A DNA stretch of 64,000 nt, taken from the NCBI RefSeq assembly GCF_039134705.1, contig NZ_CP146256.1, positions 4,278,001 to 4,342,000 on the forward strand. Reading direction: 5' to 3'. Origin of the DNA: Kineothrix sp. IPX-CK. GTDB taxonomy: Bacteria; Bacillota; Clostridia; Lachnospirales; Lachnospiraceae. The position numbers and the translations under genes were made by a program. Positions 52,072 through 61,093 of this stretch are shown in pieces. Under the pieces are notes generated by a model that was not told the DNA's origin, made no database searches, and saw only the letters and a program-made list of their open reading frames with translations. Numbering within the stretch: the first letter of the stretch is position 1; each line of letters begins with the position of its first letter.

Positions 52072-53103
52072 CTATTTCTTCAGCACACTTTTCACCTTCT
52101 CAGCCGCTTCCGTGATTGCATCCACCACCGCATCACACCACGCATCGAATTCAGGATCCTCCCTCTGGTATTCCGGATGCGATAAAATATAGTCTACCGT
52201 CTGCCTGATTCCCTGATCGTATCTCACCTTTGCGGTGAAGCCCGGAACCAGACGTTTCAGCTTCTGATTATCGAATACCACCGTATTCGCTTTATCTCCG
52301 ATAAGTCCGCCCTTGAAATCATATACATCGCTGCTTGCATCCAGAAATTCCGATGACACATGTATAGCAATAAGCGGCACGCCCAAAGCCTTGGCAACGG
52401 CTTCATATGCCTGATTCCAGGTGAGACTTTCATCGCTTGTAATCTGCACCGCTTCACCGATAGCGTGGATATTATTCATAAGTCCTATAAATCCTCTGGC
52501 AAAATCGCTGTTATGAGTCATAGTCCAAAGAGAGGTTCCATCTCCGTGAATGATGACCGGTTTTCCTTCCATCATCCTCTTGATGACCTGATAGCTACCC
52601 TTATTCCCATGCGCACCAACCGGAACGGAACGTTCATCATATGTATGGCTGGGCCTTACGATCGTAATTGGAAAGCCTTCCTCCCTATACAGCTTCATAA
52701 GGTATTCTTCCCCTTCTATTTTATTTCTGGAATACTCCCAATACGGATTGGAAAGAGGTGTTCCCTCCGTAATACGGTAATCAGACAAGGGCTTCTGATA
52801 GGCCGATGCCGAGCTGATGTAAATGAACTGGGAGCATCTTCCTTTGAACAGCCTATAGTCTCTTTCCAGCTGCCTCTTTTCAAACGCGATGAAATCTGCT
52901 ACCACATCGAATTTCATATCTCCAAGCAGTTCTTCTACCCTTTCCTCATCCGCGATATCCGCAATGATGGAATGCACCCCTTCCGGCAGTACACCGCCCC
53001 GGTTTCCTCTGTTTATCAAATACAGCTCATGTCCTTCCTCCAGTAACTGCCTCGAGATAGCCGTACTGATCGTGCCGGTCCCTCCTATAAATAATGCTCG
53101 CAT
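52072..53103 (-). CDS. NAD-dependent epimerase/dehydratase (extended SDR)
   Basis: A 343-residue Rossmann enzyme. The cofactor loop is FIGGTGTISTAISRQLLEEG, and the active-site pair Tyr/Lys is in YWEYSRNKIEGE. WTMTHNSDFARGF is a substrate-loop motif of nucleotide-sugar epimerases of the YbjT/isoflavone-reductase-like side. It may act on UDP-galactose or another sugar; it is not a clear GalE, because the N-terminal loop and length differ. It is the first gene of the galactose block. A long structured leader precedes it. Confidence 0.85.
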   Translation of the reverse strand: MRALFIGGTGTISTAISRQLLEEGHELYLINRGNRGGVLPEGVHSIIADIADEERVEELLGDMKFDVVADFIAFEKRQLERDYRLFKGRCSQFIYISSASAYQKPLSDYRITEGTPLSNPYWEYSRNKIEGEEYLMKLYREEGFPITIVRPSHTYDERSVPVGAHGNKGSYQVIKRMMEGKPVIIHGDGTSLWTMTHNSDFARGFIGLMNNIHAIGEAVQITSDESLTWNQAYEAVAKALGVPLIAIHVSSEFLDASSDVYDFKGGLIGDKANTVVFDNQKLKRLVPGFTAKVRYDQGIRQTVDYILSHPEYQREDPEFDAWCDAVVDAITEAAEKVKSVLKK

Positions 53104-53558
53104 TTATTGTCCTCCTTTATAATAAGGCCTCCGGTTCGCCAGCCTTCGCTAGTCTCAAAACCGGACGCCTTACTTCTTTCCATAATTTTAAAAATATTCA
53201 TATATCTATCATCATTCATATGTCTTAAAAACATATCCAGTTTGCTCAGCAAAGCGCTTTTCACAATAGGCTGTATGGCTTTATTATATCATCATTTTTA
53301 TGGATAAGCTATAACTTTGTATAGTCTTTTCCATGTTTTGGTGCCAGAAGCCTTTCTTTATATTTCATAAAAAATGTAATATTGTGTAGGATTTCAGTGC
53401 GAACAAGTTTCCAAATCCATTTACCTAAATATTATATTATCAGGCTAACTCATATTTGACTCCAAAATTACTACAATGGCGGTACAACACAATAAATGTT
53501 GTTTCATCATACCCCTATAGAAAAGGCGGCGCATGGATATTCCCGATGCGTCGCCTTT
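53104..53558. other. Intergenic region with structured leader of the epimerase gene
   Basis: About 450 bases. A TATAAT (53288-53283, minus) may start a leader of about 170 bases. Arms at 53124-53136 and 53159-53171 form a 13-bp stem with one mismatch (AAGGCxTCCGGTT), with GAGACTAGCGAAGGCTGG in the loop, just before AAAGGAGG of the gene. The leader is also open in one frame for about 60 codons but lacks a clear ribosome site. Bases 53310-53500 have no recognisable feature. Confidence 0.55.
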
Positions 53559-53559
53559 T
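53521..53559 (-). terminator. Hairpin at the end of the MFS transporter gene
   Basis: AAAAGGCGGCGCAT (53521-53534) and ATGCGTCGCCTTTT (53546-53559) pair over 14 positions with one G-T wobble. On the minus strand it ends in CCTTTTC. It is at the stop codon of the MFS gene. Confidence 0.75.
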
Positions 53560-54941
53560 CACTTTGGTATATGCACAGATCCCTTCTGCGAAGCGCCTTC
53601 CTTTACTCTTTTATAATAAGCTTTTGTTCCAAACAGCAAAGGTATCATGGGAAAGATCAGCAATAACGCGGCCCATAGATAAATGCTTTCTGTTGGAATG
53701 TTTTCGGTAATTCCATATTCATTGACAATACTTCCAGCTCCATTTTTAATAATAATATTTCCGATTACCGTACCAATAATCATTGGAATCAAGGTAAAAA
53801 ACAATACGCGTATTCCCTCAAATTGACCACGGCTTTCCTGAGGATAAAGCTGCTTTACCCACATTGTCATACTTTGCACTACAAGTATGTAGCCTGCACC
53901 GGCCAGGAAAATTGCAAAAAACAAAAGAAGATTTTGCGGGCTGAATAATTTTTGCGTATCAACATTTTCAGGACGAATAAACAATGCCAAAATCCAAAGG
54001 CCTGCCATGTTAATGATAATTGCTGCAAATGTGATAATCGGTGTCTTATCACGGTTAATCAGTCCAATACATGGAATGACTAATAAAGATGCCAGCAAAA
54101 GCCCGATGCCCTGAATAAGTCCCATGCTGTCCGCGCCAAAGCCCATACGATAGATCATCCAGTTGCCCATATGTACAAAATAAATGTTAAAGGAAATGAA
54201 AAATAGTGCTGTAGTAACACATACCAGAAGAAGTTCTTTTTGTGTGAACAATCCTTTGGAACGGAAGACAGCAGTAAACTGCTGCCATAAGGTGCCGTTT
54301 CTGTGCGGTAAAAGAGTCGGACTGTCTTTCAAAAATAGCAAGGATAAAATACCCGCAGTAATTACAAAAATGCCCATACACCAGAATAGACGGTTGTAGT
54401 TATCATCACTGCCAATAAGTAAACCGCCTGCTACTGTACCAATAATAGTACCGATTACAGGTAAAAAGGCAAGTACAGCTCCTACTTGCCCACGGTTTTG
54501 GTTTGTGGTCAAATCATTGCTCCATGCGCTAAAGCCTGAGTCGTTACCCATTGAGCCGAAAAAACTCATGATATTATCGATTAAAATTACTAAAAAGGCA
54601 ATCCATATTGATGATTTCGCTCCCATAGCAACGATGCCTGTATTTAAAAATTCTGTAAAACCAAATACAATCGTAAAAATTCCCCAGGCAATGTAGCCAA
54701 ATGCTATAAATTTACGCCGTGAACCGATACGGTCGGACAAAGTACCAAATAGAAAGGTGCTAAAGGTAGTAACCAGAGCACTGGTAACAACCATTAGGGT
54801 AACTATAGTAGAGTCCTTGGCAATCTTGGCGTATACAAAGGTATTAAACCATTGGTTTTCAATATTCCAGCATAGCTGTCCGGCAAGCCCCAGTCCCCAG
54901 AGAAAAAGCCAAAAATGTGCAGAATTTGTTTTTGTTTTCAT
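53559..54941 (-). CDS. Major facilitator superfamily transporter
   Basis: A 460-residue protein with twelve hydrophobic segments and the MFS loop motif GTLSDRIGSRRKFIAFGYIA between helices 2 and 3. The opening WGLGLAGQLCWNIENQWFNT resembles the SLC45/GPH-like sugar transporters of Firmicutes. It lies after the galactose genes and could carry a disaccharide or galactoside, but it has its own gap and terminator, so this link is weak. Confidence 0.88.
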   Translation of the reverse strand: MKTKTNSAHFWLFLWGLGLAGQLCWNIENQWFNTFVYAKIAKDSTIVTLMVVTSALVTTFSTFLFGTLSDRIGSRRKFIAFGYIAWGIFTIVFGFTEFLNTGIVAMGAKSSIWIAFLVILIDNIMSFFGSMGNDSGFSAWSNDLTTNQNRGQVGAVLAFLPVIGTIIGTVAGGLLIGSDDNYNRLFWCMGIFVITAGILSLLFLKDSPTLLPHRNGTLWQQFTAVFRSKGLFTQKELLLVCVTTALFFISFNIYFVHMGNWMIYRMGFGADSMGLIQGIGLLLASLLVIPCIGLINRDKTPIITFAAIIINMAGLWILALFIRPENVDTQKLFSPQNLLLFFAIFLAGAGYILVVQSMTMWVKQLYPQESRGQFEGIRVLFFTLIPMIIGTVIGNIIIKNGAGSIVNEYGITENIPTESIYLWAALLLIFPMIPLLFGTKAYYKRVKEGASQKGSVHIPK

Positions 54942-54997
54942 CCATAAACGCCTTTCATTTTTACAATAATTATACAGTTTATTGATTCAGGGGAGAC

Positions 54998-55951
54998 TTA
55001 TTCTTTTCCTGTCTCAGAAACCTTTACCCGTGCTTCTTCGCTTAATCCCTGTAAAAACCTCAGGTTCATTATGATCAGATGAGCTTTCCACCAATTTTCT
55101 GCAATATGCCATTGCTCTAAATATTCTTCCCATTGCCAGTTGATTGACCATGTTCCATCTGTATTCTGCTTATTCTTTATGAAATTACATTCATAATCCG
55201 CCAACTCTCCGAAGCTATGATACAGAAAACACTCCTTATCCATGAAGAAATGAGATGGCTTACATACATAAGAGTCACTCCATGTGTCCCTATTCCATGT
55301 CAGAATTTTATTTACCTTCTGCTGTAAAATCTTCTCGACTTCATCGATTGACAGTTCATCGGCAAGACCCGCCTTACGGCAATACTGCGTCATCCTCACA
55401 TAACAGGCAAGTATATGCATCTCATCGCACTGATCCGCTTCTTTCAGATAAACAATCGCTTCCTTAACAATATCATAACATTTTTTATAAATATTACTAC
55501 CCTTACCGGCAAAGCTCAGAGCAAAGCCTGCCAATGCAGCGGTTGGATTATAGGTAATCGTATCATAGGATTGATTGTCATACATCCACCAGGACGCATG
55601 GGGATAATCATTATTTGATGGCACTGTATTAAGCCAGCATTTTCCATTAAAATCCTTGCCGCTTTCCAAGTACCTAAGTATCCCCCGAGTGATAGGATGA
55701 TTCTCTTCAAGGCATATCTCATGCAGTATTTCTGTCGCCGCCCAGGTTTGTATCGGTGAAGAAAACGGGTTAAAGGAATCCGCCTCCAAAGCATGTCCGA
55801 ATCCGCCATCATCATTTTGATATTCGATAAGGGCCGCCAATACGGCTTCCCGGCTGCCATTTTCAAATAAATACCGAAATCTTGCCCTGTCTATCGGCCT
55901 GGCATTATAACAAATCCATTTTCTCGCTTTATCAAAGACACTGTTATCCAT
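54998..55951 (-). CDS. Terpenoid cyclase/prenyltransferase-like alpha-toroid protein
   Basis: A 317-residue protein with repeats of the prenyltransferase/squalene-cyclase toroid: EYQNDDGGFGHALEAD near the start, then IQTWAATEILHEI, and KNKQNTDGTWSINWQWEEYL near the end. No DXDD or other catalytic Asp box was seen, so a true cyclase is unlikely; similar bacterial proteins are annotated only by fold. No signal peptide. It lies alone between the MFS gene and the HelD fusion. Confidence 0.8.
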   Translation of the reverse strand: MDNSVFDKARKWICYNARPIDRARFRYLFENGSREAVLAALIEYQNDDGGFGHALEADSFNPFSSPIQTWAATEILHEICLEENHPITRGILRYLESGKDFNGKCWLNTVPSNNDYPHASWWMYDNQSYDTITYNPTAALAGFALSFAGKGSNIYKKCYDIVKEAIVYLKEADQCDEMHILACYVRMTQYCRKAGLADELSIDEVEKILQQKVNKILTWNRDTWSDSYVCKPSHFFMDKECFLYHSFGELADYECNFIKNKQNTDGTWSINWQWEEYLEQWHIAENWWKAHLIIMNLRFLQGLSEEARVKVSETGKE

Positions 55952-56078
55952 ACTATACTTTTATCTCCTTTATATTTTATTTACACATAAAATATACCAA
56001 TATCGAATAAGTGTATTGGATAAATGCGACATGATTTTTTGTAAAATCGATGCCGATAAGCTTTCGAATCCAACATCC

Positions 56079-59000
56079 TTATAATGCAGTCCGGAAAAAA
56101 TAATCTATCTGTTTTTCACCCTCTGTGTATAAATAAGAACCATACACCGGTAATGTACAGCACATTACCCGTCTGCCTGCCGGAATCAGTATTTGATATC
56201 CGTTGTTCGAGATAATACAGGCAGGTCTTTCGGATTCTGCGCCGAAAGAAATATATCTTGCCGTATCCTTGAGGTCAAGCCACTCATTGTCGGATCCGCC
56301 TCTTGCTTTCAATATTTCTTTTGAGGTCCAGTTAAAATAAGTCCATGTTTGATTCCCGGGTAATTTCTCTATCTGTCTCGGAAGCCGGATACTTTCCGAA
56401 AGAAGTTGCTTTTCTTTTGCCGTGCAAAAAGAGATTGCACCTGTTTTCTTATCAATGCGCAGAAGCAGCTTTCCGGTCATCAGCTCTACCCGGTCCCTTG
56501 ATTCCTTAAAATTCCAGACGGGGCTTGGCTGCGTCACAATTTCTTTCGGAATATCCGCAAGCTTTTCCAGCGTCTCCCTCGCAAAGCTGACCCGGATGGT
56601 ATCTTGTGTAATCGGCGTAAGCCGAAGCACTCCGCAGGCATTAGTCAGCTCAAGATAGCTTTTATTACCTGTTACCCATCGTACAGACAAATTAATATTA
56701 GAATGACCTGGCGGTCTTAAGCTGGTGGTACCCGGCATCCCGCCGAACTCTCCTACCCCCGTCCTTCCTATTGCCGCCTTTCTTACGACGGCTTTTCTTA
56801 CCATGTCTCCGCTCCCGGACTCCTCCCGGACTTTCTGCCGTATTCTCGCAGGGGCTTTTGCTTGTATATTCTCAGAAGACTTCTCGTTTCCCGAATTCTG
56901 CACCACAATTCTTCTGGGGCCAATCCGGTTACGGAGTTCCATTTCGCGCTTCCCATCCAATGCCAGCTCCAACTCAAGCTCCTTTTTGGTCTTAGGTTGA
57001 CTCTCGAATTGGGACGGAGCAATGGGTTTTGGCTGCTCCTTAAGGTATTTCAGCTTCTTCTCTTCCGATACCGGAGCTCCAATCAAATCCGTCAGCCTTC
57101 CCGAATAAAGTACCACCATTTCATGCAGCGCTCTCGTAGCTGCAACATATAGCAGTTTTGCAAAGCCATCTTCGGCCGGGTAGTTCTTATCGTCCGCATT
57201 AAATAGAAGGACGGCATCGAATTCCAATCCCTTGGCATATTCTATCGGAAGAACCATTACACCGCTCCCAAACTCCTCCGTTTCAGAATTAAAGTCGCGG
57301 ATCGCCACTCTTTTCCTCAGTTTTTCCGATACTTTTACCGCTTCCTCTTCATCTCTGCAAATAACCGCAATTGTTTCATATTCCTTTTCCTGCCATTGCA
57401 AAATCGTGCCTACAGTCTCCAAAACCAGTTGTCCTTCATCCTCACATCTTGTAGTCCGGACTTCACTTCCGTGCCGGATGATCGGTTCAACCGGATATAT
57501 GGGAAAGTTTCCATGTTGAAGGATATTGATCGCAAAATTTGAGATTTCCACCGTATTGCGGTAACTTTTCTTCAGGATCCCAAAATAATCAAACTCTCCG
57601 GGAAGCATAAGACTTCTCAATTCCTCCCAGTCTGTCAGTCCGTAATCGAAGTAAATATTCTGAGACACATCACCCATAATGGTATAGGTACATTTACTAA
57701 GGCAATATTTTAACGCTCCATATACCATCATACCAAAATCCTGAGCCTCATCGATCACAACGTGACTTGCTTCCTGGATTACCTCCGTCTCCTTGATTCG
57801 TTTGTACAAATAAGAAAGTGCTGCCAGATCATAAAGATCGAACTCTGTTCCGGATAACAAATTCATGTTTCTCTTCACATTTTGTTCACGCAAAAAGTCG
57901 CCGTACAATTCAAAAATAGAACCCTTCCACTCTCTTTTTCCAAAATATGTCTGATAATACCGAAGAAGCGCCTTCTGCTCTTCCAGCGGATAGGTATGGT
58001 ATTTTCCATATATCTCATTTTCCACTTTTGCCATAAGGTGCTCGGTCAGCTTATCCAGTTTGTCCGGAAGCGATAAAAAATGAAACTCCTTAAGCAGCTT
58101 TTCAATCATGGCCCGGCTCATCAATAGATGACGGGTTTTTTCTGCAAAGATATCCTCCCGCGGAATATAATTCCACTCATATCTCTCACAAAAATCTTCT
58201 AAATCATGGAACCAGGAAAAACTGCCTTTTACACAGGCCGTTTTGTCTCCCTTGTCCAGGCTCTTTAACGTAAACTTCTGTTCATCCCAGTCCTCATACA
58301 GAAGCCGTATAAAAAGCTGTTCCATCGTCATCTGCGAAGCCCCGTAAACATCCAAGTCCGGCAAAATACCCGTGATATAGTTCAGGAGGATGCGGTTACT
58401 GCCAATAATGTAGAAATCCTTTGGTTTGAATTCCAAGTCGTAATTATACAGGATATAAGAAATGCGATGCATCGCCACTGTTGTTTTACCAGAACCGGCT
58501 CCGCCCTGTACAATAACATTGTGCTGTGGCTTCTTACGAATAATCTCATTTTGTTCCTGCTGAATCGTGGCGATTATCTCGCTTAAAACGGCCCGCTTAT
58601 TTCTGGCAAGGTATTTTGTCAGCAACTCGTCATTTGCCACTACATCAGAATCAAAAAAGTCCTTCAGTCTATCATTTTCTATTTCATAGGTACGTTTTCT
58701 GGAAAGATCTATCTCAAATGCTCCTTCTCCTTTTACGGAGTATGTACATACTCCGAGAGATTTCTCATAATAAACAGATGCAATCGGTGCTCTCCAGTCA
58801 ATGACAATCAAATCTGCGGCTTCTTTGCTGATCGCAGACTTTCCAATATAATAACACTCCTGCTTCAACAGATTTCTATCTCTAAAATCAATTCTTCCAA
58901 AATACGGCTTTTTCCTGCTGCGCTCCATGCGGAGCAGTTCCTGCCTGACTTGCTGAAATCTGGCATCAGTATTAAACCACAGCGCCAAACCTTCTTTATC

Positions 59001-59171
59001 TTCCACATCATATACTTCCTTCAATTCATGCAGCTCATCTGCCAGATTCTGAACAACTGCTTTTGTCCGGTTCAAATTCTCGTCTGCAATAGCAATAATA
59101 TCTGAAAGCATTTTTGTTTCTTCTTCCAGGGTAACTCCCGGCAATCTTTTCGTCCGACCTTTCTGATTCAT
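56079..59171 (-). CDS. HelD-type helicase fused to a GH31 N-terminal domain
   Basis: A 1030-residue protein. Residues 1 to about 740 are a HelD/UvrD-like superfamily-1 ATPase: N-terminal coiled coil, DWRAPIASVYYE, Walker A VQGGAGSGKTTVAMHRIS, Walker B HVVIDEAQDFG and late motifs LPIEYAKGLEFDAVLLFN and LYVAATRALHE. HelD removes and recycles RNA polymerase. A basic, low-complexity linker follows (about 745-825). Residues 829-1030 resemble the beta-sandwich N-terminal domain of GH31 alpha-glucosidases (CGVLRLTPITQDTIRVSFA, LLLRIDKKTGAISF, ending YTEGEKQIDYFFRTAL), without a catalytic barrel. A repeat unit lies 24 bases upstream. Confidence 0.83.
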   Translation of the reverse strand: MNQKGRTKRLPGVTLEEETKMLSDIIAIADENLNRTKAVVQNLADELHELKEVYDVEDKEGLALWFNTDARFQQVRQELLRMERSRKKPYFGRIDFRDRNLLKQECYYIGKSAISKEAADLIVIDWRAPIASVYYEKSLGVCTYSVKGEGAFEIDLSRKRTYEIENDRLKDFFDSDVVANDELLTKYLARNKRAVLSEIIATIQQEQNEIIRKKPQHNVIVQGGAGSGKTTVAMHRISYILYNYDLEFKPKDFYIIGSNRILLNYITGILPDLDVYGASQMTMEQLFIRLLYEDWDEQKFTLKSLDKGDKTACVKGSFSWFHDLEDFCERYEWNYIPREDIFAEKTRHLLMSRAMIEKLLKEFHFLSLPDKLDKLTEHLMAKVENEIYGKYHTYPLEEQKALLRYYQTYFGKREWKGSIFELYGDFLREQNVKRNMNLLSGTEFDLYDLAALSYLYKRIKETEVIQEASHVVIDEAQDFGMMVYGALKYCLSKCTYTIMGDVSQNIYFDYGLTDWEELRSLMLPGEFDYFGILKKSYRNTVEISNFAINILQHGNFPIYPVEPIIRHGSEVRTTRCEDEGQLVLETVGTILQWQEKEYETIAVICRDEEEAVKVSEKLRKRVAIRDFNSETEEFGSGVMVLPIEYAKGLEFDAVLLFNADDKNYPAEDGFAKLLYVAATRALHEMVVLYSGRLTDLIGAPVSEEKKLKYLKEQPKPIAPSQFESQPKTKKELELELALDGKREMELRNRIGPRRIVVQNSGNEKSSENIQAKAPARIRQKVREESGSGDMVRKAVVRKAAIGRTGVGEFGGMPGTTSLRPPGHSNINLSVRWVTGNKSYLELTNACGVLRLTPITQDTIRVSFARETLEKLADIPKEIVTQPSPVWNFKESRDRVELMTGKLLLRIDKKTGAISFCTAKEKQLLSESIRLPRQIEKLPGNQTWTYFNWTSKEILKARGGSDNEWLDLKDTARYISFGAESERPACIISNNGYQILIPAGRRVMCCTLPVYGSYLYTEGEKQIDYFFRTAL

Positions 59172-59194
59172 ACTAGTCCTCCATTTTTTCCCAT

Positions 59195-59220
59195 GTTACT
59201 GTTCACTCCGTTCACAGCAC
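59195..59220. repeat. Dispersed palindromic repeat, copy 3
   Basis: Same unit as 38796-38822 and 44187-44213, one base shorter at its right end. It is just upstream of the HelD-fusion start codon. Confidence 0.78.
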
Positions 59221-59262
59221 CCCCAACTGTTACAATGGTAACAAAAAAAGAAAAAAAATAGT

Positions 59263-59331
59263 AGACTTGTAATAAAAAAATATGTATAATGGATAATGAA
59301 GTGTGCCCTGATAAATGTCAGGGCATTTTTT
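59263..59331 (+). other. Promoter-like pair running into a strong terminator
   Basis: TATAAT (59285-59290) has TAGACT-like bases 17 positions upstream. Fourteen bases after it a perfect hairpin TGCCCTGA/TCAGGGCA (59304-59325) begins, followed by TTTTTT. A transcript from this promoter would be about 35 bases, so this may be a minimal terminated RNA or an isolated terminator for upstream antisense reading. Confidence 0.5.
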
Positions 59332-59363
59332 GTGCTCTTAAGCCTGCTAACTTTTCGACATTT

Positions 59364-59396
59364 TTTTACACTTTACATCTCAAAGTACATAGAATA
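59364..59396 (+). promoter_or_regulatory. Possible sporulation-type promoter of the first cupin gene
   Basis: A 14-base block TTTTACACTTTACA, ten bases, then CATAGAATA. The same block with the same spacing precedes the second cupin gene at 61031-61063. CATAGAATA fits the mother-cell sigma-K (CATAnnnTA) or sigma-E-like -10. No TATAAT lies at that spacing. Confidence 0.5.
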
Positions 59397-59426
59397 ATAC
59401 TATAAGAAAGCTCAAGGAGTAATCAC

Positions 59427-59894
59427 ATGGACTTTAACACCGGCAACTCCATTTATAATCAGAATGATATAAATCGAGGTTCCGTCCCTTATATAACAGA
59501 TCTCCGGCAAGAGGTCATAGATAACACTCTTTTTTATACTACAAGATGGACCAGCAGAAACCTGCAATTTGCACTTATGTCCGTACCCATGAATACGGAA
59601 ACCGGCTTGGATGTCCATTATAATTCTGATCAGTTTTTTTATATTGAGAGAGGTGAAGCATTGGCTTACATGGGAAATTGCTATAATTGCCTCAACATTC
59701 AAGTAAACGTGTATGAAGGCTACGCCATAATCGTCCCTGCCGGAACATGGCATAATGTCGTAAACATTGGCAATTCAGACTTAAAAATGTACAGCATTTA
59801 TGCCCCCGCCATGCATTCTTATAACACTGTTTTCAGAACAACACAAGAATGGTTTGATTACTACGAAGATAATAATACATGGGCACCGCGATAA
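59427..59894 (+). CDS. Cupin-domain protein, paralogue A
   Basis: A 155-residue single cupin. Motif 1 is DVHYNSDQFFYIERGEA and motif 2 is VPAGTWHNVVNIGNSDLKMY, which contains the second metal His (TWHN). The N-terminal SRNLQFALMSVP stretch recurs in paralogue B at 61094. The family is broad (isomerases, dioxygenases, storage proteins). Its possible sporulation promoter and a collagen-like neighbour suggest a spore-surface role. AAGGAGTAA lies before ATG. Confidence 0.85.
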   Translation: MDFNTGNSIYNQNDINRGSVPYITDLRQEVIDNTLFYTTRWTSRNLQFALMSVPMNTETGLDVHYNSDQFFYIERGEALAYMGNCYNCLNIQVNVYEGYAIIVPAGTWHNVVNIGNSDLKMYSIYAPAMHSYNTVFRTTQEWFDYYEDNNTWAPR

Positions 59895-59980
59895 TCTGAA
59901 CACCTCTCATATTCCATTGAAAGACGGCGCATAGAGTGTTCTTGCATTGCGCTGCTCTTTTTGTGCTAACGGGTAAAAAA

Positions 59981-60017
59981 ACGGGACTCGAACTCGCGCC
60001 CCCAACCTTGGCAAGGT
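59981..60017 (-). other. 3' fragment of a tRNA-Gly(GCC) gene, possible att remnant
   Basis: Read on the minus strand it contains the anticodon arm ACCTTGCCAAGGT, variable loop and T arm of tRNA-Gly. It matches 62184-62220 at about 34 of 37 positions and in the same orientation. Acceptor, D arm and the first part of the molecule are missing, so it cannot be a functional tRNA. Confidence 0.8.
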
Positions 60018-60169
60018 ATTATTGAGTCTAATTATATTATATACAATAACAAAAAACATCGTATTTACTGGATTTTTTCGTTTTTACAAATAACATATAA
60101 TAAGGTAAAAACATAGTTGACTTTAGAAATATTTTAGAACGAAATATGGCTCAGTGCTTTCTTGCTTGC

Positions 60170-60832
60170 TTAAATTAAGAGCCGGTAAAGATTGCTCTCT
60201 ATCCGGCTCTTTGGATCCAGTTCCGCTGATTTAAATTTTAATGTACCATCTATATCAAGATACAATGTGCCTCCATTTACTCCGGCGTTGTGAAATGCGT
60301 AACACGCTCTTGTATATGTATTAGTGCTTATAGGCGCAGCCGAAGAAAATTGTGCGGTTGAATAAGAAGTGATGCTTGGTTCTATTTTCTTAGTAACAGT
60401 TTGTGTTTCACTATACAAATTTGAAGTAAGGCCAGCTTTACTACTTATTCCTACATTTAAAGAATCAATGTTAGCTGTATTTGCTTTAATCTTATCATTT
60501 AGTAATTTTCCCATTGTCGCATCCAGCGCCTTGCCAGCTACGGTTGTCTGTAAGTCTGCTACAAGTTCCGGTGTATCTCCCTTCGGCCCCTGCTCTCCGG
60601 TATCTCCTTTATCTCCCTTGAGACCCTGTTCGCCAGTCGCACCTACTGGTCCCTGAATACCTTGTGGGCCTCTGTCTCCAGTTTCCCCTTTGCCACCCGC
60701 TAATCCCTGCGGTCCAGTAGGTCCCTGTATGCCTGACGGTCCCTGTGCCTTTACTCCTGTATCTTCATTATCTACATACCAATTTCCATTTGCTCCAATG
60801 TAAGGAGCGTATACACCGCTTAAAGTTTCCAT
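60170..60832 (-). CDS. Collagen-like (Gly-X-Y) protein
   Basis: A 220-residue protein. A short N-terminal domain ([20 protein letters not shown]) is followed by about 20 Gly-X-Y triplets ([19 protein letters not shown] and more) and a C-terminal region of about 130 residues that probably trimerises. Bacterial proteins of this build are often spore-surface (BclA-like) filaments or phage tail fibres. ATG 60832 has AGGAGG 8 bases upstream; an earlier in-frame ATG is not needed. A perfect SOS-type palindrome lies at 60891-60902. Confidence 0.87.
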   Translation of the reverse strand: METLSGVYAPYIGANGNWYVDNEDTGVKAQGPSGIQGPTGPQGLAGGKGETGDRGPQGIQGPVGATGEQGLKGDKGDTGEQGPKGDTPELVADLQTTVAGKALDATMGKLLNDKIKANTANIDSLNVGISSKAGLTSNLYSETQTVTKKIEPSITSYSTAQFSSAAPISTNTYTRACYAFHNAGVNGGTLYLDIDGTLKFKSAELDPKSRIESNLYRLLI

Positions 60833-60890
60833 AATCTTTTCCTCCTGATAATTAATTGATAGTTTCTCCACATGTGTTAATCTTAATTTA

Positions 60891-60902
60891 GAACATATGT
60901 TC
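60891..60902 (-). promoter_or_regulatory. LexA/SOS-type operator before the collagen-like gene
   Basis: GAACATATGTTC fits the Gram-positive LexA box (GAACnnnnGTTC) exactly and sits in a perfect 16-bp palindrome (60889-60904). It falls in the spacer between TTGCAA and AAATTA, a possible promoter 30-60 bases before ATG. LexA is not encoded in the window. Confidence 0.55.
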
Positions 60903-61030
60903 TATTTTGCAATAGTGAATATAACCAAAGTTAACCCGTAAATTCAAAAAATTCTACACTTAAATGCATTTTTAATTTCCAATTTTTAGCACCAGTGCAA
61001 GAGTAAGCTGGTATTAACTCCAGACAATTA

Positions 61031-61063
61031 TTTTACACTTTACACCTATAGGCACATAGAATA
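61031..61063 (+). promoter_or_regulatory. Possible sporulation-type promoter of the second cupin gene
   Basis: Block TTTTACACTTTACA, ten bases, CATAGAATA: the same as at 59364-59396. The duplication of the whole upstream block argues that the two cupin genes are coordinately expressed. Confidence 0.5.
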
Positions 61064-61093
61064 GTAATATAAGAAATTCCAAGGAGTAATTAC

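Noticed and set aside
53172..53285. Leader peptide gene before the epimerase
   Set aside because: The frame is open for about 60 codons on the minus strand, but none of its ATG or GTG codons has a convincing ribosome site; kept only as part of the leader description.
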